Origin: Candidatus Omnitrophota bacterium
Lineage (GTDB): Bacteria; Omnitrophota; Gorgyraeia; 2-02-FULL-51-18
Assembly (NCBI GenBank): GCA_023247955.1
Contig: JAHFFL010000038.1
Location: 1-8,175 of the forward strand
Direction: 5' to 3'
Length of the DNA stretch: 8,175 bases
A model generated the notes under the pieces. That model searched no databases. It was not told where the DNA came from and saw only the letters and a list, made by a program, of their open reading frames with translations. Below are positions 1 to 5,328 of this stretch, piece after piece; the first letter of the stretch is position 1, and each line of letters opens with the position of its first letter. The translations under genes and the position numbers were made by a program.

Positions 1-408
1 CCGGGGGTTCTGCCGCGGGTTGTCCAGGATGAACACGTTGGGGAGCCCTCTTTTTTTCAAGATGGCCTGGATGGTTTTAAGCAATATCTCAAACTCAAAA
101 GGTTTGCTTAAAAAACCGCTGAAAGAAATGTCTTCGAACACCCCTTTCAACTGCTCGTGCCCGGTCACAACGAGGACCGGGGTCTTGAGACGCCCATGAC
201 GGGTGCTCACTTCCTTATATACGTCGAGCCCTCCCTTCTTCGGCATGCCGATGTCGAGGATCACCAGATCCGGCAGCGAGCGGCGAAGAATCACAATCGC
301 TTCTTCACCGTCATAAGCGGTAAGCAGACGGTACCCCTTCCGCTCAAGAAACACCTTGAGCAGGCCGACTAAATCCCGGTTGTCATCAACAACAAGTAAG
401 GTTTCCAT
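1..408 (-). CDS. Response regulator, CheY-like receiver domain (3' end outside window)
   Basis: A phosphoacceptor receiver domain of a two-component system; it would take a phosphate from a histidine kinase that is not in the window. The visible 136 codons have no stop and run off the left edge. Reading from ATG 408-406, the protein begins METLLVVDDN. The acidic pair is D8/D9, the phosphoacceptor is D52 in VILDIGMP, the conserved Thr is T82 in VLVVTGHE, and the conserved Lys is K102 in FLSKPFE. All the catalytic residues expected of a receiver are therefore present. The domain is complete by about residue 120, yet the frame continues through RGLPNVFILDNPRQNPR, so an output domain or second receiver may follow outside the window. 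The start lies inside the end of the DUF420 gene (23-nt overlap), which suggests translational coupling in one operon. The Shine-Dalgarno sequence is weak. The family call is firm; the target and output are unknown. Confidence 0.93.
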   Translation of the reverse strand, partial: METLLVVDDNRDLVGLLKVFLERKGYRLLTAYDGEEAIVILRRSLPDLVILDIGMPKKGGLDVYKEVSTRHGRLKTPVLVVTGHEQLKGVFEDISFSGFLSKPFEFEILLKTIQAILKKRGLPNVFILDNPRQNPR

Positions 409-814
409 AAAGCATCCAGTAGACAACGACTCCGGTCACCGACACATAAAGCCAAATGGGGAGCGTGATGCGGGCTATCGGCGCGTGTTTATCAAAGCGC
501 CCGCGTAAGGCCCAAAAAAGCACCACAGCCACCATTGGCAGAATCACTACCGCCAGAAACGTATGAGAAACAAGAATCACAAAATACAACGCGCGGACAA
601 AACCCTTGCCGCCAAAACGCGTTAGGCCATGGTGAAAATGATAATAAAGATAGCTTGCCAGGAAAAGCGCGGAAGTGCCGCAGGCCGTGAGCATGCATTG
701 TTTGTGCCGCATGACTATTTTCCGGCGGATGAAAAAATAACCCAAGACGAGCAAGACTGCAGTCGTGGCATTTAGGGAAGCATTCACGGCAGGAAGCACG
801 GATAGGCCGATCAC
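386..814 (-). CDS. DUF420 (CtaM/YozB-like) four-helix membrane protein
   Basis: A small integral membrane protein of 142 residues with four hydrophobic segments at about residues 13-30, 42-60, 74-101 and 117-136. It matches the DUF420 pattern: an LPAVNASLNA start, a Tyr/His-rich YLYYHFHH at the end of helix 2, SHTFLAVVILP in helix 3, and IARITLPIWLYVSVTGVVVY in the last helix. Conserved histidines are H37, H59, H84 and H110. DUF420 members CtaM and YozB in Firmicutes are linked to maturation of aa3-type oxidases, so a role in terminal oxidase biogenesis is a reasonable inference; no oxidase genes are in the window to support it. The start codon is GTG (814-812), overlapping the TGA of the SDR gene as GTGA, with a GAAGGGG Shine-Dalgarno just upstream, so the two are translationally coupled. 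Its own end overlaps the response regulator start. Confidence 0.88.
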   Translation of the reverse strand: MIGLSVLPAVNASLNATTAVLLVLGYFFIRRKIVMRHKQCMLTACGTSALFLASYLYYHFHHGLTRFGGKGFVRALYFVILVSHTFLAVVILPMVAVVLFWALRGRFDKHAPIARITLPIWLYVSVTGVVVYWMLYGNLTCC

Positions 815-1599
815 CGTGCCCCTTCAATCTTTAGGAGCGCAGAGTAACCTTCCTTATATGTAGGATATTTTAGAGACAAGCCCAAACGCTTGATTTTTTG
901 ATTGGAACAGCGCTTGCCCAAAACAGGCGCACCGGCCTCAGCATCCGCGGAAGGGCAGTCGTCCACGCCCAGGTAAATCTCACCCGGCTTTCCTTTATCC
1001 ATCAAAAGCCGAATCCCCGACACAGCGTCTTCGACATGGATGCGGTTCACGTAGCCGGAGCGGGGTGCCCGGCTTTTTGCCGTCGAAGCCAAACGATTTC
1101 TTCCAGGTCCATAAATTCCGCCCAGACGAAAGACCATGCAGGAGGAATTCCGAAGCGCCCAATCTTCAGTCTCCAAAAGCCAGCGGCTATTTTCGTTCAC
1201 CTCACCCCCCGTGCTGGGATCGGTATCTTCATCCACCCATGAGCCGTCCTTGGTCGAATACACGCGGGTGCTGGATACCAGAATAAAGCAAGCGGCGGAT
1301 TTCTTCATGGCCTCAATCAGGTTGCGCGTTCCCTTATAATAGGTCCTCTCATAACTGTCCCCTTCGCGGCCGGGCGCTTGGCAGAGCACCGCAAAATCTA
1401 CCGTAGGAAGCTTCTCTAGCGATTCCGGCCTCAGTAGATCCGCCTCAATCTTTCGAATCCTGTTTAAACCCGGCGCGCCTGCGTTTTTTTCGCCAGCTGA
1501 CCAGTCACGGCGTATCCCCCACACCTCCGCCCCGGCTTCCGCCAGGCGCACGCCCAGTGCCGTCCCCAAATACCCGCAGCCAACTATAAGTATCTTCAT
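811..1599 (-). CDS. Atypical SDR family NAD(P)-dependent epimerase/dehydratase-like protein
   Basis: A 262-residue Rossmann-fold protein of the extended/atypical SDR group (COG0451-like, resembling YeeZ-type proteins). The nucleotide-binding loop is GCGYLG at residues 7-12. Two arginines after strand 2 (GIRR, 28-31) would favour NADP(H). VSSTRVY (108-114) and RLGGIYGPGR (158-167) are the usual SDR signatures. The catalytic YxxxK expected near residue 139 is missing: the segment reads NENSRWLLETEDWAL. It may therefore be an atypical SDR with another chemistry or a binding role; substrate unknown. I chose ATG 1599 because MKILIVGCGYLG is the normal start for this fold. An in-frame ATG at 1623 adds eight residues (MSCYNQSC) and has an AAGG six bases upstream, so the start is not settled. 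If 1599 is right, the mRNA is almost leaderless. The gene heads the operon with DUF420 and the response regulator. Confidence 0.85.
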   Translation of the reverse strand: MKILIVGCGYLGTALGVRLAEAGAEVWGIRRDWSAGEKNAGAPGLNRIRKIEADLLRPESLEKLPTVDFAVLCQAPGREGDSYERTYYKGTRNLIEAMKKSAACFILVSSTRVYSTKDGSWVDEDTDPSTGGEVNENSRWLLETEDWALRNSSCMVFRLGGIYGPGRNRLASTAKSRAPRSGYVNRIHVEDAVSGIRLLMDKGKPGEIYLGVDDCPSADAEAGAPVLGKRCSNQKIKRLGLSLKYPTYKEGYSALLKIEGAR

Positions 1600-1608
1600 A
1601 CAACTTTG

Positions 1609-1617
1609 ATTATAACA
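1609..1617 (-). promoter_or_regulatory. Candidate extended -10 promoter for the SDR operon
   Basis: The minus strand reads TGTTATAAT at 1617-1609, a perfect TATAAT with a TGn extension. It ends nine bases before the ATG at 1599, so transcription would start about 0-3 bases before the start codon. No good -35 is seen at normal spacing; that region falls in the REP repeat at 1633-1655. If translation instead began at 1623, this box would be coding. Confidence 0.5.
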
Positions 1618-1632
1618 CGACATCCGCTACCT

Positions 1633-1655
1633 TGGGGTCAGACCCCTCTGGCACC
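1633..1655 (-). repeat. REP copy A (incomplete, inverted)
   Basis: On the plus strand this holds the inner palindrome GGGGTCAGACCCC followed by TCTGGCACC. It is the exact reverse complement of 2342-2364. The outer arm expected on the left (GGTGCCA) is absent: bases 1620-1631 do not match it. This is therefore a half-degraded or truncated end copy. It lies about 34 bases upstream of the SDR start codon. Confidence 0.8.
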
Positions 1656-1728
1656 TATCGAAATTATTTTCAAATTTTTTGAACGAAAATAGGGGGTTGT
1701 GTCGTCTAGTAAGGGTGAGGGGACAAAA

Positions 1729-1757
1729 GTGCCAGAGGGCTCCGACCCCACTGGCAC
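1729..1757 (+). repeat. REP copy B (upstream of the transposase gene)
   Basis: Outer arms GTGCCA (1729-1734) and TGGCAC (1752-1757) pair over six bases. The inner part GGGCTCCGACCCC differs from copy C by two substitutions (GGGGTCTGACCCC there), which introduce one mismatch into the inner stem. It has the same orientation as copy C and is inverted relative to copy A, so A and B form an inverted pair like a BIME. It ends 20 bases before the transposase ATG, so the hairpin would lie in the 5' leader of its mRNA. Confidence 0.8.
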
Positions 1758-1763
1758 CACAAA

Positions 1764-1770
1764 AAGGAGA
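1764..1770 (+). promoter_or_regulatory. Ribosome binding site of the RAYT gene
   Basis: AAGGAGA lies seven bases before ATG 1778. It is the strongest Shine-Dalgarno in the window and fixes the start at MPRPPRPLYK. The longer open frame from 1679 would translate REP copy B and is not needed. Confidence 0.85.
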
Positions 1771-1777
1771 GCTGAAT

Positions 1778-2359
1778 ATGCCGAGACCACCTAGGCCGCT
1801 TTATAAGGGAGCTTTATACCATGTTTACAATCGTGGTGTAGATAAACGTCCGATATTTATCGACGAGCAGGACAGAGAGATTTTTCTAAGAATGTTGCGA
1901 AAAATCATTGAAGGGTCCTCACTAGACCTATACGCTTACTGCTTGATGGATAATCACTTCCATCTTTTTTTGAAAACTCGGCTTGCAAATCTCCACAAAT
2001 GCATGCAAAAATTGCAAGCCCCCTACGCGCAGTATATTAATTTCAAATATGCCAGAAACGGCGCTCTTTTTGAGGGACGATACCATTCGCGTCTTGTCCA
2101 AACAGATTCGTATGTCCTTGCTTTAGTTCGCTACATTCATCAAAATCCTTTGGAATCCAGAACAGTGCAAGCTCTTGAGAATTATCGATGGTCCAGCTAT
2201 GGCCGTTACATGGATATTGATCCGAAAAATCATTGGATTAACACAAATTGGATTCTTCAGCAATTTCACGGGAATCCGGCTACAGCCAAAAGACTCTTTA
2301 AAAATTTTCATCAAATGAGGGCCGAAACCAGTGAATTTCTCGGTGCCAGAGGGGTCTGA
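1778..2359 (+). CDS. REP-associated tyrosine transposase (RAYT, Y1_Tnp family)
   Basis: A 193-residue single-strand DNA transposase of the Y1/HUH family (COG1943, Pfam Y1_Tnp) that nicks and rejoins REP hairpins. The N-terminal RPLYKGALYHVYNRG (residues 6-20) is the typical RAYT opening. The metal-binding HUH pair is H60 and H62 in LMDNHFHLF. The catalytic tyrosine is Y119 in LVRYIHQNP, with the usual YRWSSY (136-141) after it. FEGRYHS (98-104) is another family hallmark. All catalytic residues are intact and the length is normal, so the enzyme may be functional. The last codons (GARGV and the stop) are encoded by REP copy C, so the TGA sits at the centre of that palindrome. Codon use is more A+T rich than in the flanking genes, consistent with transfer. 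IS200/IS605 TnpA is the nearest alternative, but the YIHxNP motif and REP flanks favour RAYT. Confidence 0.93.
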   Translation: MPRPPRPLYKGALYHVYNRGVDKRPIFIDEQDREIFLRMLRKIIEGSSLDLYAYCLMDNHFHLFLKTRLANLHKCMQKLQAPYAQYINFKYARNGALFEGRYHSRLVQTDSYVLALVRYIHQNPLESRTVQALENYRWSSYGRYMDIDPKNHWINTNWILQQFHGNPATAKRLFKNFHQMRAETSEFLGARGV

Positions 2360-2373
2360 CCCCATTGGCACCG
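2341..2373 (+). repeat. REP copy C (complete palindrome; contains the RAYT stop)
   Basis: The best-formed copy. Outer arms CGGTGCCA (2341-2348) and TGGCACCG (2366-2373) pair over eight bases. A two-base internal bulge on each side follows, then GGGGT/ACCCC (2351-2355 with 2359-2363) around a CTG loop. The RAYT stop codon is 2357-2359. There is no T-run after it, so it is not a typical intrinsic terminator, though the hairpin could protect or end the transcript. Confidence 0.85.
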
Positions 2374-2395
2374 GCTAGTTTCTCGGAAGTGGCTG

Positions 2396-2404
2396 TGTTA
2401 GAAT
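2396..2404 (+). promoter_or_regulatory. Candidate extended -10 promoter for hldD
   Basis: TGTTAGAAT: TAGAAT at 2399-2404 (five of six to consensus) with a TGn extension, like the SDR promoter on the other strand. Start of transcription would be near 2411, giving a leader of about 18 bases. No convincing -35 is present. It lies downstream of REP copy C, so the insertion leaves it intact. Confidence 0.45.
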
Positions 2405-2428
2405 GCTTCCTTGTACAACGGAGAAAAC

Positions 2429-3403
2429 ATGATTGTTGTGACAGGAGCGGCGGGGTTTATAGGGAGTGTTCTAGTCTGGAGGTTAAATGGGCTTGGACGC
2501 CGGGATATACTCGCGGTGGACCAAGGGGCTAAAAATTCACCCAAGTGGAACAATCTCAAAAAACGGGATTTTGACTCTTACTGCGAATCCGACGAATTCA
2601 TCGGCCGTCTTGAGAAAAAAGAGTTTAACGGCAAAGTCCGCGCGATCTTCCACATGGGCGCCTGCTCGGATACCACCGAGCAGGACCGCTCATTCCTAAG
2701 AAAAAATAATTCCGAATATTCAGAGCGGATCGCCCGCTGGTGCCTCGACAACGATGCGTACCTGTCGTACGCCTCGAGCGCGGCCGTGTACGGCGGCGGC
2801 GAGCTGGGTTTTTCGGATGAGGACAAGCTGGCGGAGCGGCTTAAGCCCCTCAACCCTTACGGCCAATCCAAGCTCGACTTTGACCGCTGGGTGCTCGGGC
2901 GCGGCCATCAAAACCGGCTCACCGGTTTTCGTTTCTTCAACGTCTACGGCCCCAACGAATACCACAAGGGCCACATGCGCAGCTTGGTTCAAAAGGGCTT
3001 TGAACAGATCCGCGACACGGGCAGGCTCCGGCTTTTTAAATCCTACCGAAACGAATATCCCGACGGCGGGCAAAAAAGGGATTTCCTGTACGTGAAAGAC
3101 GCCGTGGAGTCCTTGCTGTGGTTTTATAAGAATCCTCAGTGGCGGGGGATTTACAACCTCGGCACCGGCAGGGCCGAGACGTGGAACGCGCTCGCGGAGG
3201 CGCTGTTCGGGGCCTGCGGAAAAACACCGGCCATCGAGTACATCGAAATGCCGGACTCCATCAAAAACCAGTACCAGTATTTTACCGAATCCGACACGCG
3301 GAAATTAAAAAAAACCGGCTTGTCGCTTGGCTTTCACTCGTTAAGCGCCGGCATTACCGATTACGTCAAAAATTACCTTTCGAAAAACAATCCTTACCTC
3401 TGA
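2429..3403 (+). CDS. hldD: ADP-L-glycero-D-manno-heptose 6-epimerase
   Basis: It converts ADP-D-glycero-beta-D-manno-heptose to the L-glycero form, the last step in making the activated heptose for the lipopolysaccharide inner core; cytoplasmic, NADP-dependent. The protein has 324 residues (E. coli HldD has 310). Visible motifs: the nucleotide loop GAAGFIG (6-12), D31 after strand 2, the HldD-specific MGACSDTTE (76-84), the catalytic Ser region YASSAAVYG (114-122), NPYGQSK with Y144 and K148, FRFFNVYGPNEYHKGHM (167-183) with the second active-site Lys at K180, and KRDFLYVKD (216-224). The start is ATG 2429, preceded by GGAG at 2420-2423; a TTG at 2411 is in frame but would put the start before the Shine-Dalgarno. 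It is alone on the plus strand between the RAYT unit and a convergent Rieske gene, and its stop is two bases from the Rieske stop. Other heptose genes are not in the window. Confidence 0.95.
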   Translation: MIVVTGAAGFIGSVLVWRLNGLGRRDILAVDQGAKNSPKWNNLKKRDFDSYCESDEFIGRLEKKEFNGKVRAIFHMGACSDTTEQDRSFLRKNNSEYSERIARWCLDNDAYLSYASSAAVYGGGELGFSDEDKLAERLKPLNPYGQSKLDFDRWVLGRGHQNRLTGFRFFNVYGPNEYHKGHMRSLVQKGFEQIRDTGRLRLFKSYRNEYPDGGQKRDFLYVKDAVESLLWFYKNPQWRGIYNLGTGRAETWNALAEALFGACGKTPAIEYIEMPDSIKNQYQYFTESDTRKLKKTGLSLGFHSLSAGITDYVKNYLSKNNPYL

Positions 3404-3405
3404 TA

Positions 3406-3705
3406 TCAGGTGTCCACCCACACCTCGTCGCGCTCAAGCTTCACGGGAAATGTTTTTTGCCGCACGTCGGCCGCGGTGGAGCAGTTCCCGGTTTTCAAGT
3501 CAAACGTCCACGCATGCCAGGGACAAGTCAACTCCAAGCCGTCCAAGTACCCCTCGCCCAGTGGACCCCCGCGGTGCGGACAAACGCTGTCCAGCGCGTA
3601 AAAATTTCCCTGGGCTTTAAAAATCGCGATATCCTTGCCGCCGAGTGAGACCACAACGGCCTTGCCTTCCTCGATATCCGCCGCCTTTGCCGCTTTTGTC
3701 CACAT
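3406..3705 (-). CDS. Rieske [2Fe-2S] ferredoxin-type protein
   Basis: A 99-residue soluble Rieske protein, an electron carrier of the kind seen in dioxygenase ferredoxins (BphF type) and in NirD. The cluster ligands are intact: C42 and H44 in CPHRGGPLG, C61 and H64 in CPWHAWTFDL. There is no signal peptide or membrane anchor, so it is cytoplasmic and not the bc1-complex Rieske subunit. It covers only the Rieske fold, with no oxygenase domain. It starts one base after the stop of the [2Fe-2S] ferredoxin gene and is the last gene of a three-gene set, so the two carriers are probably made together. No oxygenase or reductase partner is in the window. The stop is two bases from that of hldD on the opposite strand. 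Confidence 0.93.
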   Translation of the reverse strand: MWTKAAKAADIEEGKAVVVSLGGKDIAIFKAQGNFYALDSVCPHRGGPLGEGYLDGLELTCPWHAWTFDLKTGNCSTAADVRQKTFPVKLERDEVWVDT

Positions 3706-3706
3706 G

Positions 3707-3997
3707 TTAACTCAGTCCCCCAACCGTTTTTGAGATAATTTCTTCAATATTTTTTTCCTCGACCCGCTTGAACCATAGATTGTCCGGCATGAGGAGCACG
3801 TTCGGACCCTCGGCGCAGACGTCGAGACACCCGGAGCGGCTCAGGCGTATCTTCGAGTCAAGCCCGCGTTCTTTCACGGCCTTTTTTAAAAGTTCGCGAA
3901 GACGCTCACCACCGCGCGCACCGCAGCAAGCACCTTCTTCTCTCTTATTTTCGCAGACAAGCAGGTATTGGGTAAAAGCAGGTTTTGAAATTTCCAT
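3707..3997 (-). CDS. Thioredoxin-like [2Fe-2S] ferredoxin (NuoE C-terminal-like)
   Basis: A 96-residue stand-alone version of the thioredoxin-fold [2Fe-2S] domain found in NuoE, hydrogenase subunits and the Aquifex-type ferredoxin. It opens with YLLVCENKRE and has the ligand pattern C15, C24, C57 and C61 (CENKREEGAC, then SGCLDVC), followed by EGPNVLLMPD, the usual strand after the last ligands. C25 is an extra cysteine next to C24. There is no membrane segment, so it is a cytoplasmic electron carrier. The ATG at 3997 is four bases after the stop of the upstream hypothetical gene, with GGAAAG in the end of that gene as a possible Shine-Dalgarno. Downstream is the Rieske gene. The partner is not identified; complex I genes lie nearby but on the far side of a divergent gene. 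Confidence 0.92.
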   Translation of the reverse strand: MEISKPAFTQYLLVCENKREEGACCGARGGERLRELLKKAVKERGLDSKIRLSRSGCLDVCAEGPNVLLMPDNLWFKRVEEKNIEEIISKTVGGLS

Positions 3998-4001
3998 GGC
4001 G

Positions 4002-4370
4002 TTAGCTTTCCGAATAAAGAATATCGTCCGCGCTGCCGTAAAGCTTAAATGGCTCTCCCCATTGGCGGGGATTGGATAAATCCCAGGGTTCCTCCGCGTG
4101 TGAGCCGGGTTTTAACCGTATCCCCCACCCGCCGCCATAAATCAAATAAGCGTAACCGGCCCCCGAGTCCGTCACTTTCACGGCGCGGGCTTCGACCCAC
4201 ACACCGCCGGCATCGACGCCTGTCAGCTCGCAGTCCGTCTCTTCCCCGGTCTTTCCTACCCGCACGCCGCGAATCGGCCGCGGCGCCCCGAGCAAACTGA
4301 AAACAAACTCCGCGTTTTCGCGGCAGTTGGGGTTAGGTTCCACTTCTATCTTAATCACTGGACTGGACAA
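4002..4370 (-). CDS. Unrecognised conserved-looking protein heading the ferredoxin/Rieske operon
   Basis: I do not recognise this 122-residue protein. It has no signal peptide or membrane segment, only two cysteines (C16, C47), and a run of alternating hydrophobic residues and glycines (VWVEARAVKV at 57-66, YAYLIYGGGWGIRLKPG at 73-89) that suggests a mostly beta fold. The C-terminus is Trp- and Pro-containing (EPWDLSNPRQWGEPF, 94-108). It reads clearly as a gene: it fits an operon with four bases to the next start and a promoter at the right place. The start given is TTG 4370; GTG 4358 (VIKIEVEPNP) is an in-frame alternative and may be the true one. The link to two Fe-S carriers suggests a shared process but no function can be assigned. 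Confidence 0.72.
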   Translation of the reverse strand: MSSPVIKIEVEPNPNCRENAEFVFSLLGAPRPIRGVRVGKTGEETDCELTGVDAGGVWVEARAVKVTDSGAGYAYLIYGGGWGIRLKPGSHAEEPWDLSNPRQWGEPFKLYGSADDILYSES

Positions 4371-4393
4371 GGCATCGCCCCGCGGTTTATTAT
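4364..4393 (+). promoter_or_regulatory. Candidate sigma-70-type promoter of the STAS gene (leaderless)
   Basis: TGGACA (4364-4369, five of six to TTGACA), an 18-base spacer, then TATTAT (4388-4393). The ATG of the STAS gene is at 4400, six bases after the -10, so transcription should begin at or next to the A of the ATG. No Shine-Dalgarno is seen, which agrees with a leaderless mRNA. Confidence 0.55.
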
Positions 4394-4394
4394 A
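4389..4394 (-). promoter_or_regulatory. Candidate -10 for the ferredoxin/Rieske operon
   Basis: The minus strand reads TATAAT at 4394-4389, overlapping the -10 of the divergent STAS gene. Transcription would begin near 4382, about 12 bases before the TTG start or 24 before the GTG. The -35 region inside the STAS gene is a poor match. Confidence 0.4.
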
Positions 4395-4399
4395 GCAGA

Positions 4400-4780
4400 A
4401 TGCAGGTCAAAATCAGCGCGGACAAAGAGAAGAAGGGCTTCTTCACCGTCATCCCGGCGGGGGCCATCGACTCCGACACCTATCTCGACTTTCAGAAAAG
4501 CGTCAATCCGCTCCTCGTTCCCGAGACGCGCGGCGTCCTCATCGACTTAAAGCAGGTGGATTATATCTCCAGTGCCGGACTCGGGGTATTTTTCTCAATG
4601 AAAAAATTTCTTTCGCAAAACGGGGGCGAGCTTTTATTTTGCCATCTCAAACCGAAAATCCAGCGGCTCTTTGACATCGTCAAGGCCCTGCCCAACACGA
4701 CGATCTTCGCCAGTGACGAGGAGGCGGACCGTTATTTCCATAAGATGATGGACAAAGAGATCGAAAGACAGGGGGATTGA
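4400..4780 (+). CDS. STAS-domain anti-sigma factor antagonist (SpoIIAA/RsbV family)
   Basis: A 126-residue single STAS-domain protein. Members bind an anti-sigma kinase and are switched off when that kinase phosphorylates a conserved serine. The phosphorylation motif is VDYISSAGLGVFFSMKK (residues 53-69), with S58 the expected site by comparison with DSSGLG in SpoIIAA. A FTVIPAGAIDSDTY strand-turn (15-28) and VLIDLKQVDYIS (46-57) are typical of the fold. The C-terminus (about 108-126) is a charged helical tail. No cognate kinase, phosphatase or sigma factor is in the window, so the pathway cannot be named. It is divergent from the ferredoxin/Rieske operon and convergent with nuoI (six bases between stops). 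Confidence 0.92.
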   Translation: MQVKISADKEKKGFFTVIPAGAIDSDTYLDFQKSVNPLLVPETRGVLIDLKQVDYISSAGLGVFFSMKKFLSQNGGELLFCHLKPKIQRLFDIVKALPNTTIFASDEEADRYFHKMMDKEIERQGD

Positions 4781-4786
4781 TGACGT

Positions 4787-5326
4787 TCAGATTCGGTTGG
4801 GATCTGCCGGCGAAGTAGTGGGATTTAAAAGTTTTTCCATATCCAGCTTCATCCCTTCCCGGCTGTACGCCGCGATATCCAGGATTCGCGTGTCCATGCG
4901 TATCGCGTCCTCCGGACACACTTCGACGCAGTAACCGCAGTACACGCACATCCCCAGATCCAGATCAAACGACGCCGGCATCTTCTCGATATTCGGGTCA
5001 GGATTTTCTTTGGCGACGATGTTGATGCACCGCGCGGGACACACGGTCTCGCACATCATGCAGGCCACGCAGCGCGGGGAGCCGTCTTCACGCTTGGTGA
5101 GGCGGTGACGCGTGCGTGTGCGTTTGGAGAGCGGGCGCTGCTCTTCGGGATACTGGTAAGTCACGGCCCCGCTAAAATTTTTTGCAAGCCCAAAAAGATG
5201 AAGCGTCTGGAAAAACATGTTCCTGAAAAAATGCCTCGAGGTGATCCAAAGCCCCCGCCCCACCGCCGGCAAATAAGTCTTGTCCCAAAAGCCGAGCTCT
5301 TTTCGTTTGATAACTTTGGTCGCCAC
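4787..5326 (-). CDS. nuoI: NADH-quinone oxidoreductase subunit I
   Basis: The 2x[4Fe-4S] subunit of complex I that carries electrons (clusters N6a and N6b) towards the quinone site. It has 179 residues from the chosen start, the usual length (E. coli 180). Two ligand sets are intact: CVACMMCETVCP (C86, C89, C92, C96) and CVYCGYCVEVCP (C127, C130, C133, C137). The amphipathic N-terminal region GLWITSRHFFRNMF associates with the membrane arm in this family. I chose GTG 5326 because it is two bases after the nuoH stop, has GGAGAGGG in front and gives the standard length. The open frame goes on upstream to 5401, but that part only overlaps nuoH. It is the last gene of the cluster here; nuoJ does not follow. 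Confidence 0.95.
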   Translation of the reverse strand: MATKVIKRKELGFWDKTYLPAVGRGLWITSRHFFRNMFFQTLHLFGLAKNFSGAVTYQYPEEQRPLSKRTRTRHRLTKREDGSPRCVACMMCETVCPARCINIVAKENPDPNIEKMPASFDLDLGMCVYCGYCVEVCPEDAIRMDTRILDIAAYSREGMKLDMEKLLNPTTSPADPNRI

Positions 5327-5328
5327 GT

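Larger units (their letters stand above)
1633..2373 (+). mobile_element. RAYT/REP unit (REPtron-like insertion)
   Basis: A transposase gene bracketed by palindromic REP copies. Bases 1633-1655 and 2342-2364 are perfect inverted repeats of each other over 23 bp, and a third copy (1729-1757) lies just ahead of the gene. The unit sits between two divergently transcribed host genes and is visibly richer in A+T than both neighbours, which suggests a separate origin. No target-site duplication was found. RAYT genes are usually single-copy domesticated elements that act on REP sequences elsewhere in the genome; whether this one is active cannot be told from one window. Confidence 0.75.

Noticed and set aside
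1633..1757. REP copies A and B as a CRISPR array or attachment site
   Set aside because: There are only two short copies here in opposite orientation with internal palindromes, no regular spacers and no cas or integrase gene.
1679..1777. N-terminal extension of the RAYT protein from 1679
   Set aside because: It translates REP copy B; AAGGAGA before ATG 1778 marks the true start.
2341..2373. REP copy C as an intrinsic terminator
   Set aside because: The hairpin is strong but no run of T follows on either strand, and it matches the transposon repeat.
2411..2428. TTG 2411 as the hldD start
   Set aside because: It would place the GGAG Shine-Dalgarno inside the coding region; ATG 2429 begins exactly at the conserved MIVVTGAAGFIG.
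2720..3073. Frames overlapping hldD (2720-3073 minus and 2754-3095 plus)
   Set aside because: Both are shadows of a well-supported gene, with no domain and no start signals.
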